From Jatrophihabitans sp. (GTDB taxonomy: Bacteria; Actinomycetota; Actinomycetes; Mycobacteriales; Jatrophihabitantaceae), in NCBI GenBank assembly GCA_036389035.1, contig DASVQQ010000002.1, positions 62,001-126,000 on the forward strand: a stretch of DNA of 64,000 nucleotides. The letters are read 5' to 3'. Both the position numbers and the translations under genes were made by a program. Under the pieces are notes generated by a model. The model ran no database searches. It was not told the DNA's origin and saw nothing but the letters and a program-made list of their open reading frames with translations. This document shows, piece by piece, positions 9,943-21,797 of the stretch (positions are counted from its first letter, which is position 1; every line of letters begins with the position of its first letter).

Positions 9943-10106
9943 CGACGGTCCTCTCGCCCAACGCTCAGCAGCCCTCTCCCAACCCGGCCGGGCCCCGGTC
10001 CGCGGGCCGTCCCCATGGTGTCCGGTCCCGCGCCGGCAGCGCAGCTTCGACCGTGCGGGGCGCACGTGACGCGCTGCGCGCCCGAACCGGCTGGGATACT
10101 GGACCG

Positions 10107-11240
10107 GTGAGCCGTCCCCAGCCGTACCCGGTGATTCCCGCCGAGCTGCTCCCCCGGGACGGCCGGTTCGGCTCGGGGCCGTCCAAGGTCCCCGCGGACA
10201 CCCTGCGGAGCTTCGGCGAGCGGGCTCACCGGGTGCTGGGCACCTCGCACCGCCAGCCCCCGGTGAAGTCGCTGGTCGGCCGGATCCGGTTCGGCCTGAG
10301 CACCCTGTTCCGGCTGCCGCCCGGCTACCAGGTGGTGCTGGGCAACGGCGGCTCGACCGCTTTCTGGGACGCGGCCGCGTTCTGCCTCGTCCGGCGCCGC
10401 AGCCAGCACGTCACGATCGGGGAGTTCTCGGCCAAGTTCGCCGCCGTCACCCGCGGCGCGCCCTTCCTGGCCGAGCCGAGCCTGCGCCCGGCCGAACCCG
10501 GCGCGGCGGCCTACCCCGAGTGCGAGGAGGGCATCGACGCCTACGCCTGGCCGCAGAACGAGACCTCGACCGGGGTGATGCTCGACGTGCGTCGGGTGGC
10601 CGGCGCCGAGCCGGCAGCGCTGCACCTGGTGGACGCCACCTCGGCGGCGGCCGGCCTGCCGGTCGATGTGAGCCAGAGCGACGTCTACTACTTCGCGCCG
10701 CAGAAGGGCTTCGCCGGCGAGGGCGGGTTGTGGATCGCCTTCTTCTCTCCGGCGGCGCTGGACCGGGCCGCTGAGCTGAGGGCGTCCGGGCGCTGGATCC
10801 CGCCGTCGCTGGACCTGGTCACCGCCATCGACAACAGCGCCAAGGACCAGACCTACAACACCCCCGCCATCGCCACCCTGTGGCTGCTGGCCCACCAGAT
10901 CGAGGACATGCTGGAACGTGGCGGGCTGGCCTACACCACCGGGCGCAGCGCCGAATCCGCCGCCCGGCTGTACTCCTGGGCCGCCGACTCGGCCTTCGCC
11001 AGCCCGTTCGTCACCGACCCGGCGGTGCGCAGCTCGGTGGTGGGCGTCCTCGACTTCGCCGCCGAGGTGCCCGCCGGCCGGCTGGCCAAGGCCCTGCGCG
11101 CCAACGGCATCGTCGACACCGAGCCCTACCGGGGGCTGGCGCGCAACCAGCTCAGGATCGGAATGTACCCGGCCGTGGACCCCGACGACATCTCGGCCCT
11201 GACGTCCTGCATCGACTGGCTGGTGCCGCGGCTCGACTGA
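10107..11240 (+). CDS. serC: Phosphoserine aminotransferase
   Basis: This 377-residue protein converts 3-phosphohydroxypyruvate and glutamate to phosphoserine in serine biosynthesis, and the enzyme class also acts in some pyridoxal pathways. It is of the mycobacterial-type SerC length. Lys200 in YYFAPQKGFAGEGG is the PLP Schiff-base lysine. The entry segment RFGSGPSKV and LGTSHRQPPVK are typical. The GTG at 10107 gives the family N-terminus, and the frame further upstream reads through the aldehyde dehydrogenase promoter. Just downstream (11245-11280) GCCGGTTGTTG is directly repeated. Confidence 0.93.
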   Translation: MSRPQPYPVIPAELLPRDGRFGSGPSKVPADTLRSFGERAHRVLGTSHRQPPVKSLVGRIRFGLSTLFRLPPGYQVVLGNGGSTAFWDAAAFCLVRRRSQHVTIGEFSAKFAAVTRGAPFLAEPSLRPAEPGAAAYPECEEGIDAYAWPQNETSTGVMLDVRRVAGAEPAALHLVDATSAAAGLPVDVSQSDVYYFAPQKGFAGEGGLWIAFFSPAALDRAAELRASGRWIPPSLDLVTAIDNSAKDQTYNTPAIATLWLLAHQIEDMLERGGLAYTTGRSAESAARLYSWAADSAFASPFVTDPAVRSSVVGVLDFAAEVPAGRLAKALRANGIVDTEPYRGLARNQLRIGMYPAVDPDDISALTSCIDWLVPRLD

Positions 11241-11355
11241 GCCGGGGCCGGTTGTTGGGCCGGTTGTTGGACCGAGCCGGCTGTGCTGTCCATCTTCGGG
11301 GCGGCCACGGCGTGGACAATCAGTTTCCGGGGCCGGTCACCGTATCGTCGCGGGC

Positions 11356-12681
11356 ATGCGAGTGCTGCGTCTGGTCGGTCCCGGTGAGGACGGCACGTCC
11401 CTGATCGTGGAAGCGGTCGAAGCCGGCAGCCTCGAGGGTGAGCGCTTCGCCCTGTCGCTGGACGACCGGCTGCGCACCATGGCCACGGTTCAACCAGATC
11501 AGCAGACCGAGACGCCGGAATCCACGCCGGCAGAAAGCAGCGGCCCGGTGCCGACTCCCCGTGAGATCCAGGTCCGGGTGCGATCCGGCGAGAGCGCCCA
11601 GGCGGTCGCCGACGAGGCCGGCATCCCGCTGGAGCGAGTGATGCGCTTCGCCTTCCCGGTGTTGCAGGAACGGGTTCGGGTCACCGACGAGGCCCGCCGG
11701 GCGCGGGCCCGGCGGGGCGGCGACGGGCTGCTGGTGCCGTTCGGTGAGCTGATCGACAGCCGGCTCGGGCGGCACGGCGTCGACCCGGCGTCGGTGCGTT
11801 GGGACGCCTACCGGCGCGAGGACGGCGGCTGGACGGTCACCTCGAAGTTCAGCTCGCACGAGCGCGACGTGCTGGCGAAGTTCTCCTTCGCGCTGGTGAA
11901 CCGCACCGTCTCGGCGCTGGACGACATCGCCGCCGACCTGCTCTCGGACCGGCCGGTGCAGGCGCTGCTGCCCCCACCGCCGGCGCCCGAGCCGGTCGCG
12001 GACCCGGCTGAGTGGGCGCCGGACTGGGACGCCGCGCCGCCGCCGCGCCTGACCGCGGTGCCCAATCCCGGCCGGGCCGACGCGCCGGCGCGCCAGCAGG
12101 AGACCGGTGGGGCAGTCCGGCCCCCGTCACGCCGGCAGAAGGCCCACACCCGACCGGTTCCGATCCACACCGAGGACGAGCTGTTCGACCAGGACGCCTT
12201 CGAGCAGCAGCCCTGGCACGAGCCGCCGTTGCCGTTCGAGGCCGGCCGCGACAAGGCGGCGACCAGCACCCCGCCGCGGCACCGGGCTCAGCGGCCCAGC
12301 GGCGAGGCCCGCGACGGCGCGAGCTCCGAGATGGTCGCGCCGGGGAGCGGTCAGGCTCCGACCACCGCGCCCGAGCCGGCCGCGCCCGAGATCACGGACT
12401 CGCCCAGCTTCGAGCAGCCGGACTTCGAGCAGCCGGACTTCGTCCCCGCCGAGGAGCTGTTCAAGCCGGCGCCTTCCGGTCGGGGCAACACCGCCACGGC
12501 GATGCCCGCGGCCGAGGACCAGAGCGCCGAGGCTGAGGACGCGGGCGGCGACAGCGACCTGGTCAGCGCGCGGACGGGCGCCGGTGACGGGCAGAACAAG
12601 CGAGGCCGGCGATCCGGCGAGAAGCCCCGGATGCCGTCCTGGGACGACATCCTGCTCGGCGTTCGGCACAAATCAGACTGA
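11356..12681 (+). CDS. sepH: Septation protein SepH
   Basis: This 441-residue protein is of the actinobacterial SepH (DUF3071) family, which binds FtsZ and promotes ring assembly. Residues 1 to about 40 (RVLRLVGPGEDGTSLIVEA) and a helix-turn-helix-like region near 80-120 (AQAVADEAGIPLERVMRFAF) are conserved. A long Pro/Ala/Glu-rich linker follows. The C-terminus RMPSWDDILLGVRHK is the conserved FtsZ-interaction tail. No ribosome site precedes ATG 11356, and TATCGT lies 7 bp upstream, so the mRNA may be leaderless. A small direct duplication, FEQPDFEQPDF, sits in the linker. Confidence 0.93.
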   Translation: MRVLRLVGPGEDGTSLIVEAVEAGSLEGERFALSLDDRLRTMATVQPDQQTETPESTPAESSGPVPTPREIQVRVRSGESAQAVADEAGIPLERVMRFAFPVLQERVRVTDEARRARARRGGDGLLVPFGELIDSRLGRHGVDPASVRWDAYRREDGGWTVTSKFSSHERDVLAKFSFALVNRTVSALDDIAADLLSDRPVQALLPPPPAPEPVADPAEWAPDWDAAPPPRLTAVPNPGRADAPARQQETGGAVRPPSRRQKAHTRPVPIHTEDELFDQDAFEQQPWHEPPLPFEAGRDKAATSTPPRHRAQRPSGEARDGASSEMVAPGSGQAPTTAPEPAAPEITDSPSFEQPDFEQPDFVPAEELFKPAPSGRGNTATAMPAAEDQSAEAEDAGGDSDLVSARTGAGDGQNKRGRRSGEKPRMPSWDDILLGVRHKSD

Positions 12682-12791
12682 CCCTTTGACTGGCTCTCTG
12701 GCTGAGGGCGGCTGAGGGGGCCTGCCGGGCACCTGAACCGGGTCTAAAACCATTGGCCCGTTGTCAGGGCGCCGTCGTAGGGTGAGTCACC

Positions 12792-14627
12792 GTGACATCC
12801 GCGGCGAACGAGGCACCAGCGACCGGCCTTGAGGCCGCCTCGCACGCTTCGGTACGCGGCCTGCTGCGCCTGTGGCCCTGGCTGCGCCCCTACCGCGGCT
12901 ACCTGATCTTCATGCTGGTCATCGCCACCATGGCAATGGTCGTCCAGTCGATCCTTCCGATCATCACCGCCGCCCTGATCGACGGCCCGATCGCCCGCGG
13001 CGAGCCGTCCGGGATGTACCCGCTGATCGGGCTGGCGCTGCTGTTCGGGGTGCTCGAGGCGGTGCTCTTCGGTGTCCGGCGGTGGGCGATGAACGTCTCG
13101 TCACTGGCCATCGAGACCGATCTGCGCCGTGACTTCTACCAGCACCTGCAGCGCCTTCCGGTCAGCTTCCACGACCGGTGGCCCTCGGGCCAGCTGCTGT
13201 CACGGGTGACCAGCGACCTGAGCATGCTGCGCCGGTTCGTCGGCTTCATGGCCGTCTTCGTGGTGGCCAACCTGGCCGTCATCGTGGTGGTGCTGGCGAT
13301 GATGATCAAGCTGCACCCGCTGCTGGGCCTGGGCGTCTGCGTGGTGATGATGCCGCTGGCCGTGGTCACCCGGCACTACGAGCGGCGCTACAACATCGAG
13401 GCCCGCAAGGCACAGGACCTGACCGGTGACCTGGCCACCGGCGTCGAGGAGTCGGTGCTGGGAATCCGGGTGATCAAGTCCTTCGGCCGCCGCGGCCAGC
13501 TGCTGCGCACCTTCACCGGCGACGCCAGCCGGTTGCGCGAGGCCGAGCTGGGAAAGAACCGGACGCTGGCCACCCTGTGGACGATCATCGGCACCTACCC
13601 GCAGTTGGTGCTGGCCGGCGTGACCTGTTTCGGGATCCTGGCAGTCGGGCGCGGCTCGCTCAGCCAGGGCGACCTGGTGGCGTTCATCACCCTGCAGTTG
13701 CGGCTGAACTGGCCGCTGATGGCGATGGGCTGGCTGATCGCCGGCACCGAGGAGACCGTCGCGGCGACCGCCCGGCTGTTCGAGGTCTTCGACACCGCCA
13801 GCGACATCACCGACCCGGCGGAGCCGGCGCGTATCAGCGCGCCGTGGAGCCAGCCGGCCCAGCTGCGCTTCGACAACGTCTGCTTCCGGTTCCCGGGCGC
13901 GGCCGCCGACACCCTGCATGAGCTGAACCTCGACATCGCGCCGGGCGAGACGATGGCCCTGGTCGGTTCCACCGGATCGGGCAAGACCGTGCTGACCTCG
14001 CTGGTCTCCCGGCTGCACGACGTGACCGGCGGCGCGGTCCTGATCGACGGCGTGCCGGTGAGCCGGCTCCGGCTGGAGGAACTGCGCCGCACCGTCAGCA
14101 CCGCCTTCGAAGAGGCCACCCTGTTCTCAGCCAGCGTGCGTGAGAACCTCAGCCTCGGCCGCCCCGAGGCCACCGACGACGAGATCGCCGAGGCCATCGA
14201 GATCGCGCAGGCCGGCTTCGTCCACGAGCTGCCCTACGGCCTGGAGACCCGGGTGGGCGAGCAGGGCCTGTCGCTGTCGGGTGGCCAGCGGCAACGCCTG
14301 GCGCTGGCCCGGGCCGTGCTCGGCCGGCCCCGGGTGCTGGTGCTCGATGACCCGCTGTCGGCGCTGGACGTGCACACCGAGGCCCAGGTCGAGAAGGCGC
14401 TGCGCCGGGTGCTGGGCGCGACCACTGCCCTGGTGGTGGCCCACCGCGCCTCGACGGTGCTGCTCGCCGACCGGGTCGCGCTGCTGGACGGCGGCCGGAT
14501 CGCCGCGGTCGGCACCCACAGCGAGTTGATGGCCACCAACCGGACCTACCGCAGCCTGCTGTCCCAGGACGGCTCCGTCGACCTTCCCCCGGACGCCACC
14601 CAGCACGTCGAGGAGGCCCGGGTATGA
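12792..14627 (+). CDS. ABC exporter half-transporter, degenerate-site subunit
   Basis: This 611-residue protein has six transmembrane helices (about 30-320) fused to an ATPase domain. Walker A is GSTGSGKT (392-399), the signature is LSLSGGQRQR, and Walker B is VLVLDDPLSALD. Asp520 stands where the catalytic glutamate should be, which is typical of the subunit forming the degenerate site of heterodimeric exporters such as BmrC-BmrD or TM287-TM288. Its stop overlaps the start of the partner gene by 4 bp. The substrate (drug, lipid or peptide) cannot be inferred. Confidence 0.92.
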   Translation: MTSAANEAPATGLEAASHASVRGLLRLWPWLRPYRGYLIFMLVIATMAMVVQSILPIITAALIDGPIARGEPSGMYPLIGLALLFGVLEAVLFGVRRWAMNVSSLAIETDLRRDFYQHLQRLPVSFHDRWPSGQLLSRVTSDLSMLRRFVGFMAVFVVANLAVIVVVLAMMIKLHPLLGLGVCVVMMPLAVVTRHYERRYNIEARKAQDLTGDLATGVEESVLGIRVIKSFGRRGQLLRTFTGDASRLREAELGKNRTLATLWTIIGTYPQLVLAGVTCFGILAVGRGSLSQGDLVAFITLQLRLNWPLMAMGWLIAGTEETVAATARLFEVFDTASDITDPAEPARISAPWSQPAQLRFDNVCFRFPGAAADTLHELNLDIAPGETMALVGSTGSGKTVLTSLVSRLHDVTGGAVLIDGVPVSRLRLEELRRTVSTAFEEATLFSASVRENLSLGRPEATDDEIAEAIEIAQAGFVHELPYGLETRVGEQGLSLSGGQRQRLALARAVLGRPRVLVLDDPLSALDVHTEAQVEKALRRVLGATTALVVAHRASTVLLADRVALLDGGRIAAVGTHSELMATNRTYRSLLSQDGSVDLPPDATQHVEEARV

Positions 14628-16570
14628 GCACCGAGCCACCCGACGCCAAGCCACTCGACGCCAAGCTGTCCGGCGCGGCGGGCGTGGAGCTGTCCGGCGC
14701 GACGGGCGCGGAGCAGCCGGCGGCGGTGCCGGTCGTGCAGTGGCGCGGCAGGTATGACCGCAAGGAGGCCGAGGACGAGCAGGTCGAGGTGCCCGAGGGC
14801 CGGCCGCGCCTGAACCCCGAGGCCCGGCGGCTGCTGTTCGAGCTGATCCGGCCCTACCGGCGCCAGGTCATCATCCTGCTGATCCTGGTGATCGGCCAGG
14901 TGCTCACCACGATGGCGGCGCCGCTGCTGATCGGGATGGCGATCGACCACGGCCTGCCCGACGCGCTGGACGGCGACTACCGGACCCTGATGCAGCTGAC
15001 CGGGGCGCTGGTCACCGCCGCCACCACGTCCGGGATCCTGCAGTGGATCTTCCTGCGCCGGACCGGCGTGGTCGGCCAGGCGGTCCTGTTCGACCTGCGC
15101 CGCCGGGTCTTCGACCACACCCAGCGCTTGAGCGTCTCCTGGCACGAGCGGTTCACCTCGGGCCGGGTGATCAGCCGGCTCACCTCTGACATCGACACCC
15201 TGCGCGAGCTGCTGGACTCCAGCCTGGACGGCCTGCTGCTCGCGCTGCTGAACATCGTGGTGATCTCGATCGTGATGCTGGTGCTCGACCCCTGGCTGGC
15301 CCTGATCGCCCTGGCCGCGCTGTTCCCGCTGCTGGTGCTGTTCCGGTGGTTCTCGGCGCACTCGACGGTGGCCTTCCGCCGCACCCGCGAGACCGTGGCG
15401 CTGCTGATCGTGCAGTTCGTCGAGACCCTCAACGGCATCCGGGCGGTGCAGGCGTTCCGCCGCGAGCCCCGTAACGACGCCATCTTCGAGGGCTTGAACA
15501 CCGACTACCGCGACGCCAACCGCAAGGTCTTCGACCTGCACACGATCTTCATCCCCGGAGTCACCCTGATCGGCAACGTCGCCACCGTGACGGTGCTCTT
15601 CGCGGGCGGTTACCGGGTGGCTCAGGGCGGCCTGGCGCTCGGCGTGCTGACCGCGTTCCTGCTCTACCTGCGGGAGTTCTACGGCCCCATGGAAGACGTC
15701 GCGATCTTCTACAACTCGCTGCAGTCAGCGACCGCGGCGATGGAGAAGCTGGCGCTGGTGCTGGCCGAGGAGCCGGCGGTCCCCGAGCCCGTGACCCCGG
15801 CGCCGTTGCCCCACCCCACCGCCGGCGAGGTCCGCTTCGACTCGGTCAGGTTCAGCTACGACCCGGGGGCGGAGCGGCCGGTCACCGTGCTGCACGAGCT
15901 CGACCTGTGCATCGCCAGCGGCCAGACCGTGGCGCTGGTCGGCGCCACCGGCGCCGGCAAGACCACCATCGCCAAGCTGATCAGCCGGTTCTATGACCCC
16001 ACCGAGGGTCAGGTGCTGCTGGACGGGGTGGCTCTGAACCAGCTGTCGGACCTCGACCTGCACACCGCGGTCGTGATGATCACCCAGGACGGCTTCCTGT
16101 TCTCGGGTTCGGTGGCCGACAACATCGCCTTCGGCCGGCCGGACGCGTCGCGGGCCGAGATCGAGCAGGCGGCCCGGGCGGTCGGAGCCGATGAGTTCAT
16201 CCGGCGGCTGCCGGCCGGCTATGACACCGACGTCCGCAAGCGCGGCGGCCGGCTGTCGGCCGGCCAGCGGCAGCTGATCGCGTTCGCCCGCGCCTTTCTG
16301 GCCGATCCGGCGGTGCTGATCCTGGACGAGGCCACCTCCAGCCTCGACATCCCGACCGAGCGGGCGGTGCAGCAGGCGCTGCGCACGGTGCTGCGCGGGC
16401 GCACCGCCCTGATCATCGCCCACCGGCTCTCGACCGTGGCGATCGCCGACCGGGTGCTGGTGCTCGACGCCGGCCGGGTCGTCGAGGACGGCACCCCGGC
16501 CGACCTGATCGCCACCGTGGACGGCCGGTACGCCGCGCTGCACACCGCCTGGCTCGACTCGCTGGTCTGA
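14624..16570 (+). CDS. ABC exporter half-transporter, catalytic subunit
   Basis: This 648-residue partner starts by an ATGA overlap with the upstream half-transporter. An extra N-terminus of about 60 residues, including DAKPLDAKLSGAAGVELSGA repeats, precedes the membrane domain. Walker A is GATGAGKT (440-447) and Walker B is VLILDEATSSLD with the canonical Glu569. The signature is LSAGQRQL rather than LSGGQ, which would face the partner's Walker A. Together the two genes encode an asymmetric exporter with one hydrolysis-competent site. Confidence 0.93.
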   Translation: MSTEPPDAKPLDAKLSGAAGVELSGATGAEQPAAVPVVQWRGRYDRKEAEDEQVEVPEGRPRLNPEARRLLFELIRPYRRQVIILLILVIGQVLTTMAAPLLIGMAIDHGLPDALDGDYRTLMQLTGALVTAATTSGILQWIFLRRTGVVGQAVLFDLRRRVFDHTQRLSVSWHERFTSGRVISRLTSDIDTLRELLDSSLDGLLLALLNIVVISIVMLVLDPWLALIALAALFPLLVLFRWFSAHSTVAFRRTRETVALLIVQFVETLNGIRAVQAFRREPRNDAIFEGLNTDYRDANRKVFDLHTIFIPGVTLIGNVATVTVLFAGGYRVAQGGLALGVLTAFLLYLREFYGPMEDVAIFYNSLQSATAAMEKLALVLAEEPAVPEPVTPAPLPHPTAGEVRFDSVRFSYDPGAERPVTVLHELDLCIASGQTVALVGATGAGKTTIAKLISRFYDPTEGQVLLDGVALNQLSDLDLHTAVVMITQDGFLFSGSVADNIAFGRPDASRAEIEQAARAVGADEFIRRLPAGYDTDVRKRGGRLSAGQRQLIAFARAFLADPAVLILDEATSSLDIPTERAVQQALRTVLRGRTALIIAHRLSTVAIADRVLVLDAGRVVEDGTPADLIATVDGRYAALHTAWLDSLV

Positions 16571-16653
16571 GCGGGCCGGCTGCTCCAACCTCGGGCCGGC
16601 TCCTTCCTCACTGACCGCCCAAATCCGGTTGACCGGCGCGGGACAGTCTGGGC

Positions 16654-17685
16654 ATGACCGACGCCTTCGACCCGGTGGACGCCCAGCTCCGTTCCTGGGT
16701 CGAGGAGCGGGATTTCTCCGGCATCGCCGCGGTCCGCCGCGGCGGGGTCGTCGAGTTCGAGGGCTGCTACGGCATGGCGAACAGGTCGGACTCGGTGCCG
16801 ATCACCCCGCAGACCCGGTTCGCGCTGGCGTCGGTGTCGAAGATGTTCACCGCGGCGGCGGTCGCCACGCTGGTCCGGGACGGCCGGGTCGCCTTCGACA
16901 CGCCCGTGGTGTCGGTGCTGCCCGCGGACCGCCGGCCGGCCACCCTGCGGCCGGACGTGACCGTGCACCACCTGCTCAGCCACACCTCGGGCATCGCCGA
17001 CTACGCCGAGGAGGAGGACGAGGACTTCGACTACGGCGCGCTATGGACGGACCGGCCGGTGGCCGCGATGCTGCGGCCGGCGGACTTCCTGCCGATGTTC
17101 GGCGACCTGGAGCCCTACCGGCCGCCGGGCGGGCCCTGGCAGTACTCGAACGCCGGCTTCATCGTCCTCGCGCTGATCGTCGAGGAGCTGACCGGGCAGC
17201 CGTTTCTCGAGGCCGTCGGCGAGCGGGTGCTCGGACCCGCGGGCATGACCGCGAGCGGCTACTTCCGCTCCGACGACGTGCGGCCCGACGTCGCCATCGG
17301 ATACCTGGAGCGAGCCTCGGCCGACCAGCCGTGGCGCACCAACGTGCACGCCACGCCGGTCGTCGGCGGCGGGGACGGCGGGGCGCACTCGACCGCCGCG
17401 GACCTCGACCGGTTCCTGCGCGCCTACGACGACGGCTCGCTGTTCGGGCCCGCGCTGCGGGAGGAGATGCTGACGGCGCGCGCCACCGTCGACCCAGGGG
17501 TCGAGTACGGCTACGGCGTGTACCTGCTCGGCGGGTGCTTCGGGCACAACGGCGGCGACCCGGGCGTGACCGCGGTCGTCCAGCGGCTGTCCGCGGCGGA
17601 CCTGTCCGTCGTGGTGCTGTGCAACGTGGAGGCGCCGGTCATGCAAGCCCGCACCCAGTTGCTGGCCGCGGCCACCGGAGCCTGA
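16654..17685 (+). CDS. Class C beta-lactamase-like serine hydrolase
   Basis: This 343-residue protein has the three penicillin-recognising motifs: S60-V-S-K63, Y164-S-N166 and H298-N-G in place of KTG. No signal peptide is visible, so it is likely a cytoplasmic esterase or D-aminopeptidase-like enzyme rather than a secreted beta-lactamase. Its stop codon lies within the arm of a large hairpin shared with the convergent lon gene. Confidence 0.9.
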   Translation: MTDAFDPVDAQLRSWVEERDFSGIAAVRRGGVVEFEGCYGMANRSDSVPITPQTRFALASVSKMFTAAAVATLVRDGRVAFDTPVVSVLPADRRPATLRPDVTVHHLLSHTSGIADYAEEEDEDFDYGALWTDRPVAAMLRPADFLPMFGDLEPYRPPGGPWQYSNAGFIVLALIVEELTGQPFLEAVGERVLGPAGMTASGYFRSDDVRPDVAIGYLERASADQPWRTNVHATPVVGGGDGGAHSTAADLDRFLRAYDDGSLFGPALREEMLTARATVDPGVEYGYGVYLLGGCFGHNGGDPGVTAVVQRLSAADLSVVVLCNVEAPVMQARTQLLAAATGA

Positions 17686-17729
17686 GCTCCCCTGCCGGAG
17701 CGTGTTGCTCCAGCCCAGGGGAGCTCAGG
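17681..17729. terminator. Long bidirectional hairpin between the serine hydrolase and lon
   Basis: Perfect 14-bp arms, CCTGAGCTCCCCTG (17681-17694) and CAGGGGAGCTCAGG (17716-17729), enclose a 21-nt loop that itself holds an inner stem GGAGC/GCTCC. The left arm includes the stop codon of the serine hydrolase. No T-run is present. It probably terminates both convergent transcripts. Confidence 0.65.
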
Positions 17730-17743
17730 CGGCGGTGAGCTTC

Positions 17744-17845
17744 GGCGGCGCGCGCTCAGGCGGCGCGCGCTCAGGCGGCGCGCGCTCAGGCGGCGCGTGC
17801 TCAGGCGGCGCGCGCTCAGGCGGCGCGCGCTCAGGCGGCGCGCGC

Positions 17846-17848
<3 letters not shown>
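17744..17848. repeat. lon: Seven tandem 15-bp copies at the lon stop codon
   Basis: The unit GGCGGCGCGCGCTCA is repeated seven times without gaps, one copy having a single C-to-T change. The last unit contains the lon stop codon (TCA on this strand). In the lon direction each unit reads GCG CGC GCC GCC TGA in frame, so six further in-frame stop codons lie downstream of the real one. Confidence 0.95.
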
Positions 17849-20242
<2,394 letters not shown>

Positions 20243-20275
20243 TCTCGTCCTCACTCTGAGCGGGCCCAGGGAAAA

Positions 20276-20296
20276 CTTGAGCCACACCGACTCAAC
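20276..20296 (-). promoter_or_regulatory. HAIR element (HspR operator) upstream of lon
   Basis: CTTGAGC-N7-ACTCAAC matches the HspR inverted repeat CTTGAGT-N7-ACTCAAG at 12 of 14 arm positions. It ends 34 bp before the lon start codon. HspR, with DnaK as co-repressor, is known to control lon, dnaK and clpB in Streptomyces, so heat-inducible lon is expected here. Confidence 0.85.
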
Positions 20297-20580
20297 CTGG
20301 TGAGGACGCGCTTTGTTTCGACCCGCCGTTCGCCCACAGCGATCAGTCAAGTGCGCACTACGAAAGCTGCCGTGACCTGACTGATCCGCCAGAGTCGGGA
20401 CGCGACAGCATCGACCACCGGACTTGAGCATCCTGGCCGACCACGACCACGTCACCTTTTGACAGCAACGACATCAAGGCGCGCTACGAGGCGGTCGAAG
20501 CCGAGCGGCACCGGCTGCTCACCTGACCCCTGGCGCCAGCCGGACCGTCCGGCGACTGAGACAACCGAAAGAGAGTGACT
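20297..20580 (+). other. Intergenic region with possible decayed coding fragment
   Basis: Apart from lon promoter space, codon-like text appears at about 20424-20460 (reading LSILADHDHVTF then stop) and, in a second frame, at 20455-20526 (reading DSNDIKARYEAVEAERHRLL then stop). Together they could be a frameshifted relic of a small SnoaL-like gene, but they are too short to prove this. A small palindrome GCCGGAC-C-GTCCGGC is at 20539-20553. A GAAAGAGAG ribosome site for the epoxide hydrolase ends the region. Confidence 0.3.
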
Positions 20581-21732
20581 ATGCGCCCGTTCACCATCGA
20601 GATTCCGCAGGACGACATCGACGACCTGCACCGCCGCATCGCCGCCACCCGGTGGCCCGACGAGATCCCGGGCGCCGGTTCGGAACGCGGCGTGGAGTTG
20701 AAGCACCTGCGCGAACTGGCCGACTACTGGCGCAACGGCTATGACTGGCGCGCCGCCGAGGCTGCGCTGAACCGCTTTCCGCAGTACCTGACCGACATCG
20801 ACGGGCAGACGGTGCACTACCTGCACATCGAGTCGCCGGAGCCGGACGCGCAGCCGCTGCTGCTCACCCATGGCTGGCCCGGCTCCTTCGTGGAGTTCGC
20901 CGACATCATCGGCCCGCTCACCGACCCCCGCGCCCACGGCGGCGACGCCGCGGACGCATTCCACCTGGTGGTCCCGTCGATTCCCGGCTTCGGATTCTCC
21001 AGCCCGCTCAGCGGGATCGGTTGGGACGTGCCGCGGGTCGCGGCCGCCTGGGCCGAGCTGATGGGCCGGCTCGGCTACAGCTCCTACGGCGTCCAGGGCG
21101 GCGACGCGGGCGCGGTGATCTCGACCCAGATCGGGCGCGCGTACCCGGACCGGGTGGTCGGGGTGCACGTCAACATGCTCATGACCTTTCCGTCCGGCGA
21201 TCCGGCCGAGATGGTCGACCTCAGCGAGACCGACATGGCCCGGCTTGGCAGGCTGGCCCAGTTCGACGCCGACCTGTCCGGCTACATGAAGATCATGTTG
21301 ACCCGGCCCCTGACGCTCGGGTACGGCCTGGAGGACTCGCCGGTCGGCCTGCTGGCCTGGATCGGGGAGAAGTTCCAGGAGTGGGTCGACCCCAACGCTC
21401 CCGGGGGCGCGGTCAGCCGCGACGCGCTGCTGACCAACGTCGCCCTCTACTGGTTCACCAAGACCGCGAGCTCGGCCGCCAACTTCTACTACGAGGGCGC
21501 CGAGGGCATTCGTCAGATGGCGGCCGGCAACGTGCCTCCGCCACCCACCGTTCCGTTCGGCGTCGCGGTGTTCCCGCACGATCTGTTCGTGCCGATCCGC
21601 CGCTTCGCCGACCGTGACCTGCCGACGCTGTGCCACTGGACCGAGTTCGACCGGGGCGGCCACTTCGCCGCCCTGGAGCAGCCGGAGCTGCTCATCGGCG
21701 ACATCCGGACGTTCTTCCGGTCCCTGAAGTAG
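20581..21732 (+). CDS. Epoxide hydrolase family protein (EHN plus alpha/beta hydrolase)
   Basis: This 383-residue enzyme opens epoxides to diols. An N-terminal EHN cap segment ([19 protein letters not shown], 2-20, to about 90) is followed by the hydrolase core: the oxyanion-hole motif HGWPGS (97-102), nucleophile Asp175 in QGGDAGA and the C-terminal histidine in [15 protein letters not shown] 20581 is best spaced from the GAGAG ribosome site; a GTG two codons earlier is possible. It is monocistronic and ends at a strong hairpin. The substrate is unknown. Confidence 0.92.
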   Translation: MRPFTIEIPQDDIDDLHRRIAATRWPDEIPGAGSERGVELKHLRELADYWRNGYDWRAAEAALNRFPQYLTDIDGQTVHYLHIESPEPDAQPLLLTHGWPGSFVEFADIIGPLTDPRAHGGDAADAFHLVVPSIPGFGFSSPLSGIGWDVPRVAAAWAELMGRLGYSSYGVQGGDAGAVISTQIGRAYPDRVVGVHVNMLMTFPSGDPAEMVDLSETDMARLGRLAQFDADLSGYMKIMLTRPLTLGYGLEDSPVGLLAWIGEKFQEWVDPNAPGGAVSRDALLTNVALYWFTKTASSAANFYYEGAEGIRQMAAGNVPPPPTVPFGVAVFPHDLFVPIRRFADRDLPTLCHWTEFDRGGHFAALEQPELLIGDIRTFFRSLK

Positions 21733-21740
21733 GGGGGAGC

Positions 21741-21776
21741 GGGAGGGACCGGCCGGAACCCCGGCCGGTCCCTCCC
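21741..21776. terminator. Perfect 16-bp hairpin between convergent genes
   Basis: The arms GGGAGGGACCGGCCGG and CCGGCCGGTCCCTCCC pair perfectly over 16 bp around the loop AACC. It sits 9 bp after the epoxide hydrolase stop and 22 bp before the end of the convergent gamma-glutamyltransferase gene. It is GC-rich without T-runs and likely acts in both directions. Confidence 0.75.
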
Positions 21777-21797
21777 GTGGCTACGTCCCTGCCGTCG

